A DNA stretch of 33,620 nucleotides. Origin: CAZUHK01 sp964620345. GTDB taxonomy: Bacteria > Planctomycetota > Phycisphaerae > Phycisphaerales > Zrk34. Positions 13,741 to 21,302 of this stretch are shown in pieces. Under the pieces are notes generated by a model. The model saw only the letters and a list, made by a program, of their open reading frames with translations. It was not told the origin of the DNA and did no database searches. The stretch spans positions 1 to 33,620 of the forward strand of contig CAZUHK010000011.1 of NCBI GenBank assembly GCA_964620345.1, given 5' to 3'. The position numbers were made by a program, and so were the translations under genes. Within the stretch, counting starts at the first letter, position 1. Each line of letters opens with the position of its first letter.

Positions 13741-14284
13741 AACGGTCGTCTCCTTGTGTTGCGGTTGCATTCCCTGCCACCCAGTGTGGGCGAAGATGTT
13801 ACGCCCACGCTTGCCATGACGCAATACCCCAACGAGGGGCATGCACAAAAATATTTCGGAACTGTTAGACGCCTTCTGCCTTCATGGTCCCTGGCTGAAT
13901 GTTCACGTCCCTGATCCCGGGCTACCTCGCCCGGCCCCTGATGCGTTCTGTCAACTGACGTTTCGGCGAATTCGCTGTATCTATCGTCCAACGTGCCTCG
14001 GTCGCTTGACTGTTGCGCCAGGAATCTAGCGACTCATCGGTGCTGCGCCAAGGGCCAATCGAAATCTTTTGTTGCCTGTATTATCGGCACGACCGCCCCC
14101 AATGCCTTGAGAATCGGCCGGACGAGGCGTCAGAAAAATCCCGAAAATCTTGCGGAAGTAGTCCGAATAACGCCCTGCACAGGCCGGACCGGCCGCCCGT
14201 ATCGCGTTGCAAACGCTCCGCCGGGCCGGTAAACCAGCGTGAAAGGCCCCGCTTCCCCACCCCTCGTTGTCAAGGAAAGATTTA
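13741..14284. other. 544-base divergent intergenic region
   Basis: The longest non-coding stretch, less GC-rich than the genes around it. It holds the porin SD (AAGGAG, minus, 13755-13750), the candidate porin promoter (13796-13824) and the SD of the rhamnosidase gene (AAGGAA, 14272-14277). Short open frames inside it have no SD and no recognisable product. For the rhamnosidase I see only weak promoter-like matches (TATTAT 14079-14084; TTGCAA 14207-14212 with TAAACC 14230-14235, 17 bases apart). The segment between 13850 and 14200 remains unexplained. Confidence 0.5.
13796..13824 (-). promoter_or_regulatory. Candidate porin promoter
   Basis: On the minus strand TTGCGT (13824-13819) and TAACAT (13801-13796) are separated by 17 bases, 4 of 6 matches each. 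The transcript would start near 13789 with a leader of about 50 bases carrying AAGGAG. Confidence 0.5.
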
Positions 14285-16960
14285 ATGAGTACCGCTTTGC
14301 CGACCTCGATCGCCGAGCTTCGCTGTGAGCACCGCCCCGCCCCGCGGGGCATCGACGCGCCCCGGCCCCGGCTGAGCTGGCGGCTGGACGCGCCGGCCGA
14401 GGCGCGCGACGTGCGGCAGAGGGCGTACCAGATCCGTCTGGCCGGGGTGAATGATGACCTGTCGGCCCGGCCGCTGTGGGACAGCGGCCGGGTGGAATCC
14501 GACCGGACGCACGAGATCCCCTACGCCGGGCCGGCGCTGCGATCAGGACAGGAGTATCGCTGGCAGGTACGCAGTTGGCTGGCCGGTGTCGATCAGCCGA
14601 CCGATTGGTCGGCGCCGGGGTGCTTCGAGATGGGGCTGCTCGAGGCCGATGCCTGGTCGGCCCATTGGATCGGCGTGCCGGCGCGGCCGCGCGACCGCAG
14701 CCAGCCGTGTCCCTATATGAGCAAGGCGTTCGCGCTGGACACGCCGGTGCGCCGGGCCCGGCTGTACTACACGGCGCGCGGCGTGTGCGAGTTCCACCTC
14801 AACGGCCGGCGCTACGACGACCAGGTGCTTTCGCCGGGCTGGACCAGCTTCACCGAGCGATTGCAGTACGTCACGCTCGACGTGACCGACGCGCTGCGGG
14901 AAGGCGACAACGTGATCGGCGCGATCCTCGGCGACGGCTGGTACGCCGGGCACCTGGGCTTTCGCGGTGGGGGGCGCGGGCACTACGGCACCGACCCGCA
15001 ACTGCTGGCGCAACTGGTGATCGAAACCGACGCCGGCCTTACGCACACGATCGTGAGCGATGCATCGTGGCGGTGGACGACCGGGCCGCTGCTGGCCTCG
15101 GACATCTACCACGGCGAGGACTACGACGCGCGGCTGGAGCTGGCCGGGTGGGCGACCGCGGGGTACGACGATCGGGCGTGGGAGCCGGTGGTCGCCGAGC
15201 CGCGCGGCGACCAGAAGCTGGTCGCCAAGCGTGTGGAGCCGGTGCGGCGGATCGAGGAACTGCCCGCCGGCGACATCACCGAGCCGCGGCCGGGCGTGTG
15301 GGTGATCGACCTGGGTCAGAACATGGTCGGCTGGGCGCGGCTGCGCGTGGTCGGGCAGCCGGGGCAGACGATCACGATGCGCTTCGCCGAGATGCTCAAC
15401 CCCGATGGCACGATCTACACCCAAAACCTGCGCCGCGCGAAGCAGACCGACACCTACACCTGCCGCGGCGGGGGCGAGGAGGTGTACGAGCCGCGGTTCA
15501 CGTTCCACGGCTTCCGCTACGTCGAGCTGACCGGCATGCCCCACCCGCCGACCCAGCCGACGATCACCGGCATCGTGCTGCACAACGACATGCGGCCGAC
15601 CGGCGCGTTCGAATGCTCCCACCCGCTGGTCAACCAGCTTCACCACAACATCGGCTGGGGCCAGAAGGGCAACTACCTCGAGGTGCCGACCGACTGCCCG
15701 CAGCGGGACGAGCGGCTGGGGTGGACCGGCGATGCGCAGGTGTTCATCCGCACCGCATGCTTCCACTTCGACGTGCGGCCGTTCATCGAAAAATGGATGG
15801 ACGACGTCTGCGACGATCAGCACGACAACGGCTCGGTGACGCACGTGGCGCCCGACGTGGTCGGCGGCGACGGCGCGGCGGGATGGTCGGATGCGATCGT
15901 GATCGTGCCGTGGGCGCTGTACCAGTGGTACGGCGACCAGCGCGTGCTGGCTCGCTGCTACGAGCCGATGGTGCGGTGGATCGAATACTGCCGCGACAGC
16001 TCGGCCGAGCTGATCCGCCCGGCGCGACTCTTTGGCGACTGGCTGGCGATCGATGCGCTGCGCAACCCCGGCTCGAGCGTGGCGCCGCGCGATCTGATCG
16101 CCACGGCCTATTTCGCGTACGCGGCCGGCCTGGTGGCGCAGGTCGCCGATGTACTGGGCCACGAGGACCAAGCGAAGCGGCACCGCGACCTGCGCGAGCA
16201 GATCAAGCAGGCCTTCGTGCGCGAGTTCGTCACGCCCGCCGGCCGGCTGGCCAGCCACACGCAGACGGCGCTGTCGATCGCGTTGAACTTCGACCTGTTG
16301 CCCGACACCGCGTCGCGCGAAAAATGCCGGACGCTGCTGCTGGCCAACCTGTCGCACAACGACAATCACCTGACCACCGGCTTCCTCGGGGCCAACATGC
16401 TCATGCCCGCGGTGACCGACGCCGGGGCGGCCGAGGTGAACTACGACCTGCTGCTCAACGAGGATTACCCGTCGTGGCTGATGCCCGTGGTCCACGGCGC
16501 GACGACGATCTGGGAGCGGTGGGACGGCTGGCGACCCGATCGGGGGTTCCAGAACCCGTCGATGAACTCCTTCAACCACTACGCCTACGGCTGCATCGGT
16601 GAATGGATGTACCGCCACCTGGCCGGGCTGACACACGACCCGGAGCGACCGGCGTACAAGCACGCGATCGTCGCGCCGCTGATCGACCCCAAACGCCGCT
16701 TCACCTTCGCCAAGGCCACGCTGCAAACGCCCCACGGCGAGCTGGGCGTCAACTGGTACCTCGAAGGCGATGTGATCCACCTCGACGCGACCATCCCGCC
16801 CAACACCACCGCGACGATCCGCCTGCCCGCGGCCGACACCGACGCGGTGATCGACACCGACGGCCTGAAGACGACCGGGTTCGCCGATGGCGCCGCGACA
16901 TTCGACTGCGGCTGCGGCGAATACCACCTGTGCGCCCGCCTTTCACCGGCCAGCGCGTGA
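14285..16960 (+). CDS. GH78 alpha-L-rhamnosidase
   Basis: An 891-residue glycoside hydrolase that should release L-rhamnose from rhamnose-bearing glycans or glycosides by inversion. Family order is visible: an N-terminal beta domain (ELRCEHRPAPRGIDAPRPRL, LSW), a carbohydrate-binding-like domain (about 125-300; WIGVP, FHLNGRRYDDQVLSPGWTSF), a linker beta domain (VWVIDLGQNMVGWARLRV), then the (alpha/alpha)6 catalytic domain. The active-site motif DCPQRDERLGWTGDAQ is at 470-485 (general acid Glu476), and ATTIWERWDGW supplies the later glutamate. A C-terminal beta domain ends the protein. There is no signal peptide, so it should work in the cytoplasm on imported short substrates. AAGGAA seven bases before the ATG at 14285 fixes the start. 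No rhamnose catabolic genes adjoin it. Confidence 0.93.
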   Translation: MSTALPTSIAELRCEHRPAPRGIDAPRPRLSWRLDAPAEARDVRQRAYQIRLAGVNDDLSARPLWDSGRVESDRTHEIPYAGPALRSGQEYRWQVRSWLAGVDQPTDWSAPGCFEMGLLEADAWSAHWIGVPARPRDRSQPCPYMSKAFALDTPVRRARLYYTARGVCEFHLNGRRYDDQVLSPGWTSFTERLQYVTLDVTDALREGDNVIGAILGDGWYAGHLGFRGGGRGHYGTDPQLLAQLVIETDAGLTHTIVSDASWRWTTGPLLASDIYHGEDYDARLELAGWATAGYDDRAWEPVVAEPRGDQKLVAKRVEPVRRIEELPAGDITEPRPGVWVIDLGQNMVGWARLRVVGQPGQTITMRFAEMLNPDGTIYTQNLRRAKQTDTYTCRGGGEEVYEPRFTFHGFRYVELTGMPHPPTQPTITGIVLHNDMRPTGAFECSHPLVNQLHHNIGWGQKGNYLEVPTDCPQRDERLGWTGDAQVFIRTACFHFDVRPFIEKWMDDVCDDQHDNGSVTHVAPDVVGGDGAAGWSDAIVIVPWALYQWYGDQRVLARCYEPMVRWIEYCRDSSAELIRPARLFGDWLAIDALRNPGSSVAPRDLIATAYFAYAAGLVAQVADVLGHEDQAKRHRDLREQIKQAFVREFVTPAGRLASHTQTALSIALNFDLLPDTASREKCRTLLLANLSHNDNHLTTGFLGANMLMPAVTDAGAAEVNYDLLLNEDYPSWLMPVVHGATTIWERWDGWRPDRGFQNPSMNSFNHYAYGCIGEWMYRHLAGLTHDPERPAYKHAIVAPLIDPKRRFTFAKATLQTPHGELGVNWYLEGDVIHLDATIPPNTTATIRLPAADTDAVIDTDGLKTTGFADGAATFDCGCGEYHLCARLSPASA

Positions 16961-16975
16961 GCAAACGGGGCGTCC

Positions 16976-17020
16976 CGGTGTGGCCGCTTAAGCGGCCACG
17001 CCGTCTGTCACGCCGTCTGT
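16976..17020. terminator. Hairpin and tandem 12-mer between convergent genes
   Basis: TGGCCGCTTAAGCGGCCA (16981-16998) is a perfect 18-base palindrome; pairing extends to 16976-17003 with one G-U. A 12-base unit CACGCCGTCTGT is then repeated twice in tandem (16997-17020), and six T follow at 17027-17032. The hairpin could end transcription of the rhamnosidase gene, but the T-run is 23 bases away from the stem. Confidence 0.55.
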
Positions 17021-17036
17021 GGTGAATTTTTTGGGG

Positions 17037-17915
17037 CTAAGCGTTGCCGCCCTGCTCGCCCGGCCAGCCGTCGGGCTGTTCCTGATCGAGCAGGTCTTCG
17101 TCGTAGGCCGCCTCGAGCTCGCGGATCTTCTCGGCCAGCTCCTCGTCCTTGTTCACCGCGTCGGTGACCTGGGCTTCCCACTCGTCGCTGGCGGTGCGCA
17201 GCTCCGCCAGGTCGGCCGGCAGGCCGAGCATGGACGCCAGGCGTCGGCTGACCGCCTCGATGCTCAGGGGGTTTGGGCCCTGGATGTAGGCGGGGATTTC
17301 GGCGACCAGCGATGCCATCGACACCCCCTCGTTCGCGGCGCGACTGAGCAGATAACTCGAGAAGCTGCCCGGGCCTTCGTAGCTGGCCGGCCGCACGCCG
17401 TAGTCGCTCAGCCGGCTCATCAGCGACGGGTCGCTGACCGAGGCGTACAGCCGCGGCTGGCGCGTGTGGGGCACGGCCCCGGCGTAGGAGCCGACGAACA
17501 GCATCCGCCGCACCCGCAGCATCGACGCCGCGGTAAAGATGCAGTCGGCAAACGCCTGCCAGCGCACGTTCGGCTCGCGGGCGATGAAGAACGCGAGGTT
17601 GCGATCTTCATCGCAGTGGAATTGGGCCGCGGGCATCTCGATCCGCTTCAGCTCGCCGTCGTCGACCTCGATGTGCGGGCGGAACAGCGCCGCGACCTCC
17701 ATCGAGCCGGGCGCGTTGAGGATGTAGTAGCCGTCCGGGTCGATCTCGGCCACGAGCTCGGCGTCGGTCTGGCCGATCAGCCGCTCGACGGTGCCGGTCG
17801 ACACATCCCCGCCGTCCATCCAGCCCGACAGGGCGAGCACCATCGTCGTGTCGGTCAGCGACGGTCGATCGAAGATGCGCAGCGATTGCGGGGCGTCGTC
17901 GCTCATCCAAGGCAT
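17037..17915 (-). CDS. PAC2-family protein
   Basis: A 292-residue protein of the PAC2 family (related to the eukaryotic proteasome assembly chaperone 2). Family marks: MVLALSGWMDGGDVSTGTVE near the N-terminus, GSYAGAVPHTRQPRLYASVS in the middle, YEGPGSFSSYLLSRAANEGV and SLVAEIPAYIQGPNPLSIEA, followed by LASMLGLPADL. The C-terminal 60 residues are acidic and helical. Bacterial and archaeal members have no settled function; a link to proteolysis or protein assembly is only by homology. It lies 38 bases downstream of hpf on the same strand, so they may share a transcript. ATG 17915 or 17906 could be used; neither has an SD. There is no signal peptide. Confidence 0.88.
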   Translation of the reverse strand: MPWMSDDAPQSLRIFDRPSLTDTTMVLALSGWMDGGDVSTGTVERLIGQTDAELVAEIDPDGYYILNAPGSMEVAALFRPHIEVDDGELKRIEMPAAQFHCDEDRNLAFFIAREPNVRWQAFADCIFTAASMLRVRRMLFVGSYAGAVPHTRQPRLYASVSDPSLMSRLSDYGVRPASYEGPGSFSSYLLSRAANEGVSMASLVAEIPAYIQGPNPLSIEAVSRRLASMLGLPADLAELRTASDEWEAQVTDAVNKDEELAEKIRELEAAYDEDLLDQEQPDGWPGEQGGNA

Positions 17916-17953
17916 TGTCGGCCACCGGCCGGGCGGGTCAAGGCAACCACGGG

Positions 17954-18271
17954 TCAGTGCTTGTGCTGGTCATGGCGTTCGAGCTTGTGCTCGACGGCGC
18001 GCTTGGCCTTGCCCGCGGCCTGCTTGATCGCGTCGTACAGGTCGTCCGAATCGCCCTCGACCGCCAGGGGGTCCAGTCCCGCGAGGCGCACCTCGATCTT
18101 GCAGCGCTTGTCCTTGACGCCCTGACGCTTGGACGCATCGTCGCGCAGATGCACCTCGATGCGCGTCACGCGCTCGGGGTGATGCTTGAGCGCCTGCTCG
18201 AGCGAGTCGTGAATGTGCTGTTCGATGGCGTCGGTGACCTGAACGTCGCCGGCGTTGATCTGGATCTGCAT
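17954..18271 (-). CDS. hpf: Ribosome hibernation-promoting factor (HPF/RaiA, short form)
   Basis: A 105-residue protein that should bind the decoding centre of idle ribosomes and hold them inactive in stationary phase. MQIQINAGDVQVTDAIEQHI and HPERVTRIEVHLRD, then KRCKIEVRLAGLDPLAVEGD and LYDAIKQAAGKAKRAVEHKL give the beta-alpha-beta-beta-beta-alpha order of the family. It lacks the C-terminal dimerisation domain of long HPF, so it is the short form, ending in a histidine-rich tail. ATG 18271 has GGAGG (18286-18282) ten bases upstream. It precedes the PAC2 gene by 38 bases. Upstream lies the tRNA-Ala gene with a hairpin between, so transcription is probably separate. Confidence 0.92.
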   Translation of the reverse strand: MQIQINAGDVQVTDAIEQHIHDSLEQALKHHPERVTRIEVHLRDDASKRQGVKDKRCKIEVRLAGLDPLAVEGDSDDLYDAIKQAAGKAKRAVEHKLERHDQHKH

Positions 18272-18408
18272 CGGGTCGGTGCCTCCGAAAAAGGAAACTG
18301 CTAGACCATCCTATCGGCCCAATGGCCATGACATCGTACTGGCCCCTGTTAGTGGTACTCGGCTCTGCCCGTTCGATTACGAGGGACGAGGACGCGGTTG
18401 GAACAGCA

Positions 18409-18435
18409 ACGCCCCGCCGAACCTCGGCGGGGCGT
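18409..18435 (-). terminator. Hairpin downstream of tRNA-Ala
   Basis: A perfect 12-base-pair stem (arms 18409-18420 and 18424-18435, ACGCCCCGCCGA and its complement) with a three-base loop, starting 11 bases past the tRNA end. No T-run follows on the minus strand. It probably ends or processes the tRNA transcript. Confidence 0.65.
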
Positions 18436-18445
18436 GGGGTTCAAG

Positions 18446-18518
18446 TGGAGGCGAGGGGGCTCGAACCCCTGACCTCATCCATGCCATGGATGCGCTCTCC
18501 CAACTGAGCTACGCCCCC
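18446..18518 (-). tRNA. tRNA-Ala (anticodon GGC)
   Basis: On the minus strand a 73-base cloverleaf folds completely. The acceptor GGGGGCG pairs with CGCCTCC and includes the G3-U70 pair that marks alanine tRNAs. The D arm is GCTC-AGTTGGGA-GAGC. The anticodon stem CATCC/GGATG encloses loop ATGGCAT with anticodon GGC. The T arm is AGGGG-TTCGAGC-CCCCT, and the discriminator is A. The 3' CCA is not encoded (CTT follows), so it must be added by a CCA-adding enzyme. It decodes GCC and GCU alanine codons; GCC is frequent in this GC-rich genome. Confidence 0.98.
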
Positions 18519-18571
18519 ATTTCGGGGCTGCCGCCGCCGGACCGGCGAGTCGGCCACCACTTGTGGCGCTT

Positions 18572-18599
18572 ATTGTAGACCCCCGCCGGTGGCGGTCAA
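18572..18599 (-). promoter_or_regulatory. Promoter of tRNA-Ala
   Basis: On the minus strand TTGACC (18599-18594) and TACAAT (18577-18572) are 16 bases apart, the best sigma-70-type promoter in the window. Start near 18565 would leave a leader of about 47 bases before the tRNA. It supports TACAAT as a real -10 form in this genome. Confidence 0.75.
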
Positions 18600-18796
18600 G
18601 ACTGGCGGGGGTGCCCGATGGCCGGGCCGGGGCGGTTGGGCCATGGACGGGACCGGCCAATCCTGGTCAGTCGGCAAGCCGCGGTCGCGACGCTCCAATC
18701 ACGCGGTCACGTCGCGGGGCTGGACTTGCCGCGCCGCCTCGGGGTAGGGTCTAGCATCTCACGGTTCCTGCCAGCTAAGCGATCGGGCGAGTTGCC

Positions 18797-20332
18797 ATGA
18801 AAACCTTTCGTCTGCTTCTGGTCGTCGCGTGGGCGTTGCTACCCGGATGCGGCGGCGATTCGGGTGATGCGGGCCAAGGCGCCCGCCCGGCCCACGCACG
18901 CGACGAGCTGATCGTCGCCACGCTGGCCGACGCCGATCGGCTCGACCCGCACACCGTCACCGATGCCGCGTCGATGCGCGTGATCGAGAACATGTACTCG
19001 ACCCTGCTGCGCTACGGCCAGGCGTACGGCGATTTCGTGCCCGACCTGGCCGAGTCGATCGAGCTGAGCGATGACCAGAAGACCTACACCCTCACGCTGG
19101 TCGAAGGCGCGACGTTTCACTCGGGCCGGCCCGTCACCGCGGCGGACGTGAAGTTCTCCATCGAGCGCATCATCGACAAGCAGGTCCGCACCCAGCAGTT
19201 CGACGCGATCGAGCGGATCGACACGCCCGATGTCCGCACGGTGGTCATCACGCTCACCCATCCGCTGGCGCCGTTCCGCAGCTACCTGGCGAATCCGATG
19301 AACGCGATTGTCGATCGGCAGGCGATCGGCGAAGACGGCTCGCTCGACGTGATCGATGCCGGCAGCGGCGCGTTCATGCTCGCCGACTGGCAGCGCGACC
19401 GTCACATCGTTCTCGAAAAGCACGCCGACTATCACGTGGAAGGCCGGCCGCACGTCGATCGGCTGGTGTTCCGCCCCATCGCCGACCAGACGGCCCGGAC
19501 GACCGCCCTTCGCACGGGCGAGGTGGACCTGGTGCTCGAGGTCGCGCCCAAGGATGTGGCGATCCTCCAGCGCGCCGCGGGCGTGGTCGTCGAATCGGTG
19601 CCCGGCACGTTCTGGGAGTACATCGGGATGAACTGCCGCACGGAGCCGTTCAACGATGCGCGGCTGCGCAAGGCCGTGGCGTTCGGTATCGACCGCGAGC
19701 AGCTCAACAAGCTGGTGAAGTTCGGCCAGGCCACGCCGCTGACCGGCGCGCACCTGCCGCCCAACCACTGGGCGTCTGCCGACTTCGATCTTTACGGCGA
19801 TCCCGATCACACGCCGACCGAGTTCCTGTTGCAGGCCGCGGGCAAGGCCGATGGCTTCGCCGCCGAGCTGATCGTCGATTCGTCGGTCGCCTACCAGGCG
19901 CGCGCCGCGGAGGTGGTCAAGCAGCAGCTTCGGCCGCACGGGATCGACCTGACCATCCGCGGGCTGGAGTCGGCCGCGTTCTTCGATCGGCTGGGCACGG
20001 GCGATTTCCAGATGACCGTCGTCGGCTGGATGGGCTTTGTCGATCCGGATGAGTGGACGTGGAACCTGTTCCACAGCGAAGGCAAGTACAACCAGCAGGG
20101 CTACGCGAACGCCGAGGTGGACAAGCTGCTCGACGAAGGCCGGCGCACGCTCGATCGCGACCGGCGCAAGGCGATCTACGCCCGGGCGCTGCGCATCATC
20201 GCCGAGGAGGCGCCGATGGCTTTTCTCTACGTGAACGACCAGACGGCGGCGTGGCGTGACGATGTGGTCGGCTACGCCGTGCATCCGACCGCGACCACGC
20301 GCTCGCTTGAGAACACGCGCTTCGCTCAGTAG
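18797..20332 (+). CDS. ABC transporter substrate-binding lipoprotein (peptide/nickel family)
   Basis: A 511-residue solute-binding protein of family 5 (DppA/OppA-like). Residues 1-17 are a lipoprotein signal with lipobox LPGC (Cys18), followed by a Gly/Asp/Ser linker. The body has ELIVATLADADRLDPHTVTD, YSTLLRYG, PDLAESIELSDDQKTYTLTL, TFHSGRPVTAADVKFSIERI (the family 5 signature), NDARLRKAVAFGIDREQLNK and YANAEVDKLLDEGR. It would sit on the outer face of the inner membrane or in the periplasm and deliver a short peptide or similar solute to the permeases encoded next. The ATG at 18797 has no SD. It is followed 19 bases later by the first permease gene. The promoter is unclear; TAGCAT (18752-18757) is a possible -10. 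Substrate cannot be told. Confidence 0.92.
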   Translation: MKTFRLLLVVAWALLPGCGGDSGDAGQGARPAHARDELIVATLADADRLDPHTVTDAASMRVIENMYSTLLRYGQAYGDFVPDLAESIELSDDQKTYTLTLVEGATFHSGRPVTAADVKFSIERIIDKQVRTQQFDAIERIDTPDVRTVVITLTHPLAPFRSYLANPMNAIVDRQAIGEDGSLDVIDAGSGAFMLADWQRDRHIVLEKHADYHVEGRPHVDRLVFRPIADQTARTTALRTGEVDLVLEVAPKDVAILQRAAGVVVESVPGTFWEYIGMNCRTEPFNDARLRKAVAFGIDREQLNKLVKFGQATPLTGAHLPPNHWASADFDLYGDPDHTPTEFLLQAAGKADGFAAELIVDSSVAYQARAAEVVKQQLRPHGIDLTIRGLESAAFFDRLGTGDFQMTVVGWMGFVDPDEWTWNLFHSEGKYNQQGYANAEVDKLLDEGRRTLDRDRRKAIYARALRIIAEEAPMAFLYVNDQTAAWRDDVVGYAVHPTATTRSLENTRFAQ

Positions 20333-20351
20333 CCGGCCGATCCGATTCCCC

Positions 20352-21302
20352 ATGCTCGCCTACCTCACCCGACGCCTGCTGATCTCGGCCATCGTGCTGC
20401 TGGGGCTGTCGGTGGGGGTGTTCGCGATGGTGCGGCTGGTGCCCGGCGACACGGTCACCGCGATGCTCGGCACCAACTACAGCGAGGCCGACGCCCGGGC
20501 GCTGCGCGAACAGATGGGCCTGGATCGGCCGCTGGTGGTGCAGTATTTCATCTGGCTCGGCCGCGCCGCGACCGGCGACTTGGGCACGACCGCCGGCGGC
20601 CAGCCCGTGGCCCAGCGCATCGGCCAGGCCCTGCCGGTCACGCTGGAGCTGATGGCGATCGCGCTGGGCATCGCCGTGTTCATCGGCATCCCCCTGGGCG
20701 TGCTCGCGGCGATGCGGCGAAACCGCCCCACCGACGCCGCGGTCGGCCTGATGGGCCTGATCGGCCTGAGCGTGCCGGGCTTCTGGCTGGCCACGCTGCT
20801 GATCCTCCTGTTCGCGCTGGGCCTGGGCTGGCTGCCCTCCGGCGGGTTCGTGGCGATCACCGCCGACCCCGGCTCCAACCTCGCTCACATGCTGCTGCCG
20901 GGCATCGCCCTGGGCGCCGCGGTCAGCGCGGTGGTGATGCGCATGACCCGGGCCAACATGGTCGAAGTGCTCCCGCAGCAGTACGTCAAGGTCGCGCAGG
21001 CCAAGGGCGTGAGGCCGGCGCGCGTCATGTTCCGCCACGCCCTGCGCAACGCCATGGTGCCCGTGATGACGATCATCGGCATCCAGGCCGGCTACCTGCT
21101 GGGCGGGTCGGTGGTGATCGAGGAAGTGTTCAGTCTCAACGGCCTGGGCCGGCTGATCCTCCGCGCGATCGGCGCCCGCGACTACGCCCTGCTGCAGGGC
21201 GCGGTGATGCTGGTGGGCGCTTCGTTCATCGCGATCAACCTGCTGGTGGACCTGGCGTATGCGGTGGTCGATCCGCGTGTGCGGGTCGGGGGCGGCCGCT
21301 GA
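20352..21302 (+). CDS. dppB: ABC transporter permease, DppB type
   Basis: A 316-residue inner-membrane permease. MLAYLTRRLLISAIVLLGLS opens with the first membrane segment, then VRLVPGDTVTAMLG and LREQMGLDRPLVVQYFIWLG, typical of DppB/GsiC. Five further membrane segments follow. The EAA loop that docks the ATPase is YVKVAQAKGVRPARVMFRHA. Near the C-terminus GGSVVIEEVFSLNGLGRLIL and AIGARDYALLQG are family-conserved. The start at 20352 gives the standard N-terminus; no SD is seen in the 19-base gap after the binding protein. Its TGA shares its last base with the next ATG (TGATG), so it is coupled to the second permease. The gene symbol marks the family, not a proven dipeptide substrate. Confidence 0.93.
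   Translation: MLAYLTRRLLISAIVLLGLSVGVFAMVRLVPGDTVTAMLGTNYSEADARALREQMGLDRPLVVQYFIWLGRAATGDLGTTAGGQPVAQRIGQALPVTLELMAIALGIAVFIGIPLGVLAAMRRNRPTDAAVGLMGLIGLSVPGFWLATLLILLFALGLGWLPSGGFVAITADPGSNLAHMLLPGIALGAAVSAVVMRMTRANMVEVLPQQYVKVAQAKGVRPARVMFRHALRNAMVPVMTIIGIQAGYLLGGSVVIEEVFSLNGLGRLILRAIGARDYALLQGAVMLVGASFIAINLLVDLAYAVVDPRVRVGGGR

Noticed and set aside
12100..13914. A 604-codon plus-strand frame opposite the porin gene
   Set aside because: The minus strand has signal peptide, barrel strands, SD and terminator; the plus frame is a shadow.
13741..14000. Pho box before the porin gene
   Set aside because: CTGTCAA and TTGACTG words occur but not as direct repeats 11 bases apart, so they do not form the known site.
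13841..14029. A 62-codon plus-strand frame in the long intergenic gap
   Set aside because: It has no SD, no recognisable product, and a cysteine- and proline-rich composition unlike the neighbouring genes.
14543..16927. A 794-codon minus-strand frame opposite the rhamnosidase gene
   Set aside because: Composition is typical of an antisense shadow (runs of Arg, His, Val, Gln) and the plus strand encodes a full GH78 enzyme.
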